A stretch of DNA of 64,000 nucleotides from Thalassotalea profundi (GTDB taxonomy: Bacteria; Pseudomonadota; Gammaproteobacteria; Enterobacterales; Alteromonadaceae): positions 62,001-126,000 of the forward strand of contig NZ_BNAH01000013.1 of the NCBI RefSeq assembly GCF_014653195.1. Reading direction: 5' to 3'. The notes beneath the pieces are model-generated. The model was not told the DNA's origin. It saw nothing but the letters and a program-made list of their open reading frames with translations, and searched no databases. The position numbers were made by a program, and so were the translations under genes. Shown piece after piece: positions 59,729-64,000 of the stretch (position 1 is the first letter of the stretch; each line of letters starts with the position of its first letter).

Positions 59729-62626
59729 AACGTGCTTGAGACCAATAAAGTAAACTCTTTTTCTTGTTTTTTAGCGGCAGTAAAAAATGTCATTGATGAT
59801 AAGTCTGTAATAGAAAATGAGTTGCAACGTTATGCGTATGGTACCGATGCCAGCTTTTATCGTTTAACCCCTAAACTTGTCATTAACATAAGTAGTGAAG
59901 AACAGCTTATTCAAGTGATTAAATTATCAAACCAATACCTTATTCCTATTACCTTTAGAGCAGCAGGCACAAGTTTATCTGGCCAAGCAATCACAGACTC
60001 AGTGTTAATTATTCTTTCGCATAACTGGAGTAATATTGATGTATTGGAAAAAGGGCGAAAAGTAAAATTACAACCTGGCGTTATAGGTTCACACGCTAAT
60101 AGAGCGTTGGCAAGTTACGGCAGAAAAATAGGTCCTGATCCCGCTTCAATCAATAGTTGTAAAGTGGGAGGGATTGCGGCCAATAATTCATCGGGGATGT
60201 GCTGTGGAGTTAAGCACAATAGTTATCATACATTAGCAGATATTCGTATTGTATTGCCAAATGGCAGTGTACTTGATACTGCGAATTTATTGTCGCGACA
60301 AGAATTTGTTCGTAATAATCCCGCGTTAATTTTTAATGTTACAAAACTAGCTGAAAAGATTAAACAAGATGAACGCTTAGCGAACAAAATAGCCCATAAA
60401 TATCGTTTAAAAAATACTATGGGTTATGGTGTTAATGCCTTATTAGAATATACAGATCCTATTGATATTATCAGTCACCTAATGGTTGGCTCGGAAGGTA
60501 CTTTAGGGTTTATCGCTGATATTACTTATAACACGATAGCTATAGATGAGTTTTCATCTGTTGGATTGTTTGTATTTGATGATATGAAAGTTACCTGTGA
60601 ATTAGTACAACAGCTGGCGAATGAAGATGTTTCGGCAATAGAATTAATGGATGGAAGTGCATTAAATTCAGTATCAGATAAACTGCAACACTTTATTTCA
60701 ATTGATAAATTATCTCATGATCATGTCGGTTTACTTATTGAAATATCATCAAATACTTTAAAAGGTTTAAAAGGTTTAAAAGGCAAGCAAATACAAACTG
60801 AGCAGCATATCAATAATTGTGGGGCTCACTTAATTGCAAGTAAAGCATTTACCCAAGAAACACCTGATATTGAAAAACTATGGTCTATTCGTAAAGGCAT
60901 GTTTCCTGCGGTAGGAGCTGCTAGAGCGATAGGTACCACCGTCATTATTGAAGATGTTGCACTACCTTTGCCTGATTTAGCTGATGGAGTTGAAAAGTTA
61001 CAACAACTTTTTCAGCAGTATGGTTATTATGAAGCGATAATTTTTGGCCACGCATTAGATGGTAATTTACATTTCGTATTCACACAGTCATTTGATGAAG
61101 AATCAGAAGTTCAAAGGTATAGCGACTTTATGCGCTCGGTTTCTACACTGATAGCCATTGACTTTAACGGTTCTTTAAAAGCAGAGCATGGTACCGGACG
61201 AAATATGGCGCCCTTTGTGGAAATGGAATGGGGTAAAGATATATACCAAGTAATGAAATCGATTAAAGAAGCATTTGACCCATTAAATATATTTAACCCA
61301 GGGGTGATTATTAATGATAATAGCCATGCACATTTATTAGATTTAAAAAGTTTGCCTAAAGCTCATTCAGTGGTAGATAAATGTATTGAATGTGGCTTTT
61401 GCGAGTCAGTCTGTCCATCAAAAGATTATACTTTAACACCTAGACAGCGCATTGCGGTGTGGCGAAGAATAAATGAATTAAAAGCAACTGATAAATTTGA
61501 CACGTTAAATCAAAGTGAAAACATTACTTATAATAATTTACAAAAAGATTATCAATTTTATGGTGTTGATAGTTGTGCGGCTACAGGCTTGTGCGCCCAT
61601 GAATGTCCGGTAGGTATAGATACAGGAAAATTCATTCAATCGCTAAGAGCAGACAAAAAAAGCTCCCAGTGGCTGATGTCACAAAGTGCACAACATTTTT
61701 CTAAGGTGGTTTGGGGCGCTAATAAAGCAATAAAATTAGTTAATAAAACTTCACAGCTTTTAGGACCAAAGAAAACTAAAGTGTTATTTCACTGGTTAAA
61801 TAAATTAAGTTTTAATCAAATTCCTCATTGGCAAAATAGTTGGCCAAATGGAGAGGGTCAACTATTACATAATCAAGACATTGATTCTAAGCATAAAATT
61901 AATAAAGAAGCTAAAAAAGTACAATTGAATAAAGTTGTATTTATTTCTTCTTGCACTAATCGGGTATTTGCTACTGATAATAATGCTCAAGATAAACGTT
62001 CATTAATTAGTGCTTTTTCTTCGGTTCTAACTAAAGCAAACATAGAATTAATTATTCCAAAAGGTGTTAATTCTTTGTGTTGTGGTAAACCATGGTTATC
62101 TAAAGGCAATACGTTAATTGCTGAGCAAAAAGCACAGCAATTTATTGATATGGTAACTGATGCCTCTGAAAACGGGCGCTGGCCTATAGTTATTGACGCT
62201 AGTCCTTGTGCACTAGCGCTAGATGAATTAAAAGGATTTAAGATACAGGAACTATCTGAGTATTTACTTACTTCAGTCGTTCCTCATATAACTATAACTA
62301 AAACATTAGAGCCTATCATGTTACACAAAACTTGTAGCAGTATTCAGCGAGATGGTGCAACGGCGTTAACTACCTTAGCGAGTTTATGTTGTGACAATAT
62401 AATTATTCCAAATGATATTTATTGTTGTGGATTTGCTGGTGATAAAGGTTTTTTCTTACCAGAATTAAATAAAAACGCTTTAGCGCCTTTAGCGGCACAA
62501 ATTCCTAATGACTGCCATCGTGGTATCAGTAATAGTCGTACGTGTGAAATAGGGCTTTCAGAGCACAGTAAGCTGCCTTATCAATCAATTGTATACTTAC
62601 TTGATGAAGTGAGTCATTCAGACTAA
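59729..62626 (+). CDS. FAD- and Fe-S-containing D-lactate dehydrogenase
   Basis: A membrane-associated D-lactate oxidoreductase fused to an Fe-S electron-transfer part, about 965 residues. I place the start at GTG 59729 (with GGGTAG upstream), because there is no in-frame ATG nearby and the conserved N-terminus LQRYAYGTDASFYRLTPKLV follows in register; a TTG at 59672 is an alternative. Domains in order: FAD-binding type 4 (FRAAGTSLSGQAITD, GPDPASINSCKVGGIAANNSSG in two pieces), FAD oxidase C-terminal domain with GHALDGNLHFVF and AEHGTGRNMAP, a ferredoxin domain with CIECGFCESVCP and CAATGLCAHECP, and two CCG-type cysteine motifs (CCGKPW, CCGFAGDKGF). It would oxidise the D-lactate released by MurQ. 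Confidence 0.88.
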   Translation, partial: NVLETNKVNSFSCFLAAVKNVIDDKSVIENELQRYAYGTDASFYRLTPKLVINISSEEQLIQVIKLSNQYLIPITFRAAGTSLSGQAITDSVLIILSHNWSNIDVLEKGRKVKLQPGVIGSHANRALASYGRKIGPDPASINSCKVGGIAANNSSGMCCGVKHNSYHTLADIRIVLPNGSVLDTANLLSRQEFVRNNPALIFNVTKLAEKIKQDERLANKIAHKYRLKNTMGYGVNALLEYTDPIDIISHLMVGSEGTLGFIADITYNTIAIDEFSSVGLFVFDDMKVTCELVQQLANEDVSAIELMDGSALNSVSDKLQHFISIDKLSHDHVGLLIEISSNTLKGLKGLKGKQIQTEQHINNCGAHLIASKAFTQETPDIEKLWSIRKGMFPAVGAARAIGTTVIIEDVALPLPDLADGVEKLQQLFQQYGYYEAIIFGHALDGNLHFVFTQSFDEESEVQRYSDFMRSVSTLIAIDFNGSLKAEHGTGRNMAPFVEMEWGKDIYQVMKSIKEAFDPLNIFNPGVIINDNSHAHLLDLKSLPKAHSVVDKCIECGFCESVCPSKDYTLTPRQRIAVWRRINELKATDKFDTLNQSENITYNNLQKDYQFYGVDSCAATGLCAHECPVGIDTGKFIQSLRADKKSSQWLMSQSAQHFSKVVWGANKAIKLVNKTSQLLGPKKTKVLFHWLNKLSFNQIPHWQNSWPNGEGQLLHNQDIDSKHKINKEAKKVQLNKVVFISSCTNRVFATDNNAQDKRSLISAFSSVLTKANIELIIPKGVNSLCCGKPWLSKGNTLIAEQKAQQFIDMVTDASENGRWPIVIDASPCALALDELKGFKIQELSEYLLTSVVPHITITKTLEPIMLHKTCSSIQRDGATALTTLASLCCDNIIIPNDIYCCGFAGDKGFFLPELNKNALAPLAAQIPNDCHRGISNSRTCEIGLSEHSKLPYQSIVYLLDEVSHSD
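60757..60783 (+). repeat. Triple 9-bp tandem repeat in the D-lactate dehydrogenase gene
   Basis: Three exact copies of TTTAAAAGG encode the tripeptide Leu-Lys-Gly three times in a loop of the FAD oxidase region. Slippage would add or remove three residues without breaking the frame. Confidence 0.85.
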
Positions 62627-62921
62627 AAAAGTAACAATTAAGTTTAAATTATTTTTAATTATTTTGTCGCGAATTCTATTAAGAATTTATTTTTAACGAT
62701 TTTATTACAATTTAAGTACTAAAATATTTTAAATTTACGTATTTTTTATAATAATTTATTTACATTGCTATGTGATGTGCTAAGTTGTATGTAGTGGATA
62801 ATTAATAATCATCCATGCAGAAAGTGAAATTAGATTAATTATGAAGCAGAATTGAGCGGATAAAGGGTCTTTTTTTCTTTCCATGCGTTATTAAATAATA
62901 ATAAAGTTGGAGAAGCCAAAC
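62627..62921. other. Intergenic region before the Oar-like receptor
   Basis: About 295 bp, very AT-rich, with no reading frame worth calling and no clear terminator hairpin after the dehydrogenase. It must contain the promoter of the receptor; TTGGAGAAG at about 62908-62916 is its ribosome-binding site. Confidence 0.5.
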
Positions 62922-64000
62922 ATGAAATTTACGAAATTAGCACTCTGCATAGGATTGGGACTGGGCGCGATAGCCAGTGCCAATGCAGCAACAGATATTA
63001 GAGGTAAAGTCTCGGTAGGAACTACAGGTTCTTCGGCGGAAGGTATTGAAGTCACCGCAACGAGTAATGTAATGCCAAAAGCTCGAACTACTGTGACGCG
63101 AGCAGATGGTAGCTATAGTTTACCTGCCTTATTACCAGGCAATTATGAACTATCATTTAAAGCAAAAGATGGAACGGTACAAAAAGCACAAGTTCGCGTG
63201 TTTCTTGACCAAACATCTAGAATGAATATTGAATTAGCGCCTTCTTCTCAAAATATTGAAGTCATTACGGTTTCAGGTTCTATGATTGTTCGTGAAGGTG
63301 ATTCATCATTAACGAATTCAATAGGCTCTACAGCAATAGATTCTCTTCCCGTAGGTCAAGACTTTCGCGATATGATGAAGCTTATCCCTGGTGTTCAATA
63401 TAGTGAAAATGGCACGTTAGGGGTAAATGCAGGTGGTTCAGGTCGTGATAATAAATACGGTTTTGATGGCGTAGATGTATCTTTACCTATGTTTGGTAAC
63501 TTATCTGCTGAACCATCAACTCATGATATTGCTCATGTATCAATGGATCGTGGTGGCGCAAAAGCTATAGGTTTTAACCGTTCAGGTGGTGTTGCGGTCA
63601 ACTCTAAATCTAAATCAGGTACGAATGAATTTCATGGTAATTTAGAATATAAAATTCAAAACAAGAATTTTGTAGCTGATCGTGATATTGGAGACAGTGA
63701 GCTTGCAAAATATACGCTAGATCAATCTTGGATTTCAGGTAATGTTAGTGGCCCGATTATTGAAGACGAATTATTCTTCTATGCGTCATATTACCGACCA
63801 GAAGTTACTCGTGAAGGTAAAGAAACAGCCTATGGCGATGCAAAAGATTATAAAAGTGTACGTGATGAGTATTTTGCTAAATTAACATGGGCACCAACGG
63901 AAGACTTGCTATTTGACTTTAGTTACCGTACCTCTGACCGTGATGGACGTGGTGAATCTGTAGGTGCGCTTGATCACGACAGCACGTCTAGCGGTACTGA
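62922..64000 (+). CDS. Oar-like TonB-dependent receptor, N-terminal part (runs off the window)
   Basis: The first 359 codons of an outer-membrane receptor; the gene is open at the right edge. The ATG at 62922 has GGAG 9 nt upstream. Signal peptide about 1-23 (IGLGLGAIASANA-ATD). Residues about 26-100 form a carboxypeptidase-regulatory-like beta domain (VTRADGSYSLPALLPGNYEL), followed by the plug (VSGSMIVREGDSS, FRDMMKLIPGVQYSENGTL, FDGVDVSLPMFG) and the first barrel strands. This is the Oar-like layout, often used for peptides or proteins. It lies just after the murein-scavenging genes, so uptake of cell-wall fragments is conceivable, but no sequence feature proves it. Confidence 0.9.
   Translation, partial: MKFTKLALCIGLGLGAIASANAATDIRGKVSVGTTGSSAEGIEVTATSNVMPKARTTVTRADGSYSLPALLPGNYELSFKAKDGTVQKAQVRVFLDQTSRMNIELAPSSQNIEVITVSGSMIVREGDSSLTNSIGSTAIDSLPVGQDFRDMMKLIPGVQYSENGTLGVNAGGSGRDNKYGFDGVDVSLPMFGNLSAEPSTHDIAHVSMDRGGAKAIGFNRSGGVAVNSKSKSGTNEFHGNLEYKIQNKNFVADRDIGDSELAKYTLDQSWISGNVSGPIIEDELFFYASYYRPEVTREGKETAYGDAKDYKSVRDEYFAKLTWAPTEDLLFDFSYRTSDRDGRGESVGALDHDSTSSGT

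Noticed and set aside
1..64000. CRISPR arrays, insertion sequences, prophage genes, tRNA or rRNA genes
   Set aside because: None of the expected repeats, transposases, integrases or tRNA cloverleaf sequences was seen on reading both strands.

Overview
This window reads as chromosomal DNA of a marine gammaproteobacterium of the Alteromonadales, most likely Colwelliaceae (Colwellia/Thalassotalea type). The basis is the low G+C content, TonB-dependent receptors paired with TPR-sulfotransferases, a DUF3450-TtpC-ExbB2-ExbD2-TonB2-TPR operon, and the gammaproteobacterial gene order apt-dnaX-ybaB. The genus is inferred; no rRNA or tRNA gene is present. I see no insertion sequence, prophage or CRISPR array.

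Layout. 1-4.8 kb: 5' part of ppc, a LysR regulator, a FlxA-like coiled-coil protein, two likely c-di-GMP effectors (PilZ, ComFB-like), priC and a TSUP exporter. 5.5-12 kb: a large TonB-dependent receptor followed by two tandem TPR-sulfotransferases. 12.5-17.5 kb: the six-gene TonB2 energy-transduction operon. 17.6-21.5 kb: a perfect FNR box before a 40-residue membrane peptide and a CheY-like regulator, then apt, dnaX (with a complete programmed -1 frameshift signal) and ebfC. 21.6-23.3 kb: two divergent periplasmic solute-binding proteins. 23.4-27.8 kb: moaB-moaC-moaD-moaE-modA-modB-modC for molybdenum cofactor and molybdate uptake. 27.8-38.5 kb: RNase HI, a Bacteroidetes-like lgt, a LysR/DJ-1/YqhD/MDR aldehyde-detoxification cluster, a DUF1275 protein, modF with a degenerate first ATPase domain, a NagX-like membrane acetyltransferase and a lipoprotein serine hydrolase.

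38.7-62.6 kb is the most interesting part. It looks like an extracytoplasmic peptidoglycan-scavenging island: diaminopimelate decarboxylase, an AmiD-like lipoprotein amidase, a chemoreceptor, an unnamed M14/AstE-like zinc hydrolase, a Tat-exported LD-carboxypeptidase, a D-cysteine desulfhydrase, an NhaC-type antiporter, an exported serine hydrolase, a membrane-anchored NagZ, an NlpC/P60 lipoprotein, L-Ala-D/L-Glu epimerase, then the tightly coupled block Na+-symporter / BadF-type sugar kinase / MurQ / NamZ, a convergent MurR regulator and, divergent from murR, a D-lactate dehydrogenase. The proposed logic is that glycan chains and stem peptides are cut outside the cytoplasm. MurNAc then enters by a Na+ symporter rather than a PTS, is phosphorylated by the kinase and split by MurQ into GlcNAc-6P and D-lactate, and the lactate is oxidised by the adjacent dehydrogenase. 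Epimerase and LysA would handle the released L-Ala-D-Glu and meso-DAP. The window ends inside an Oar-like TonB-dependent receptor.
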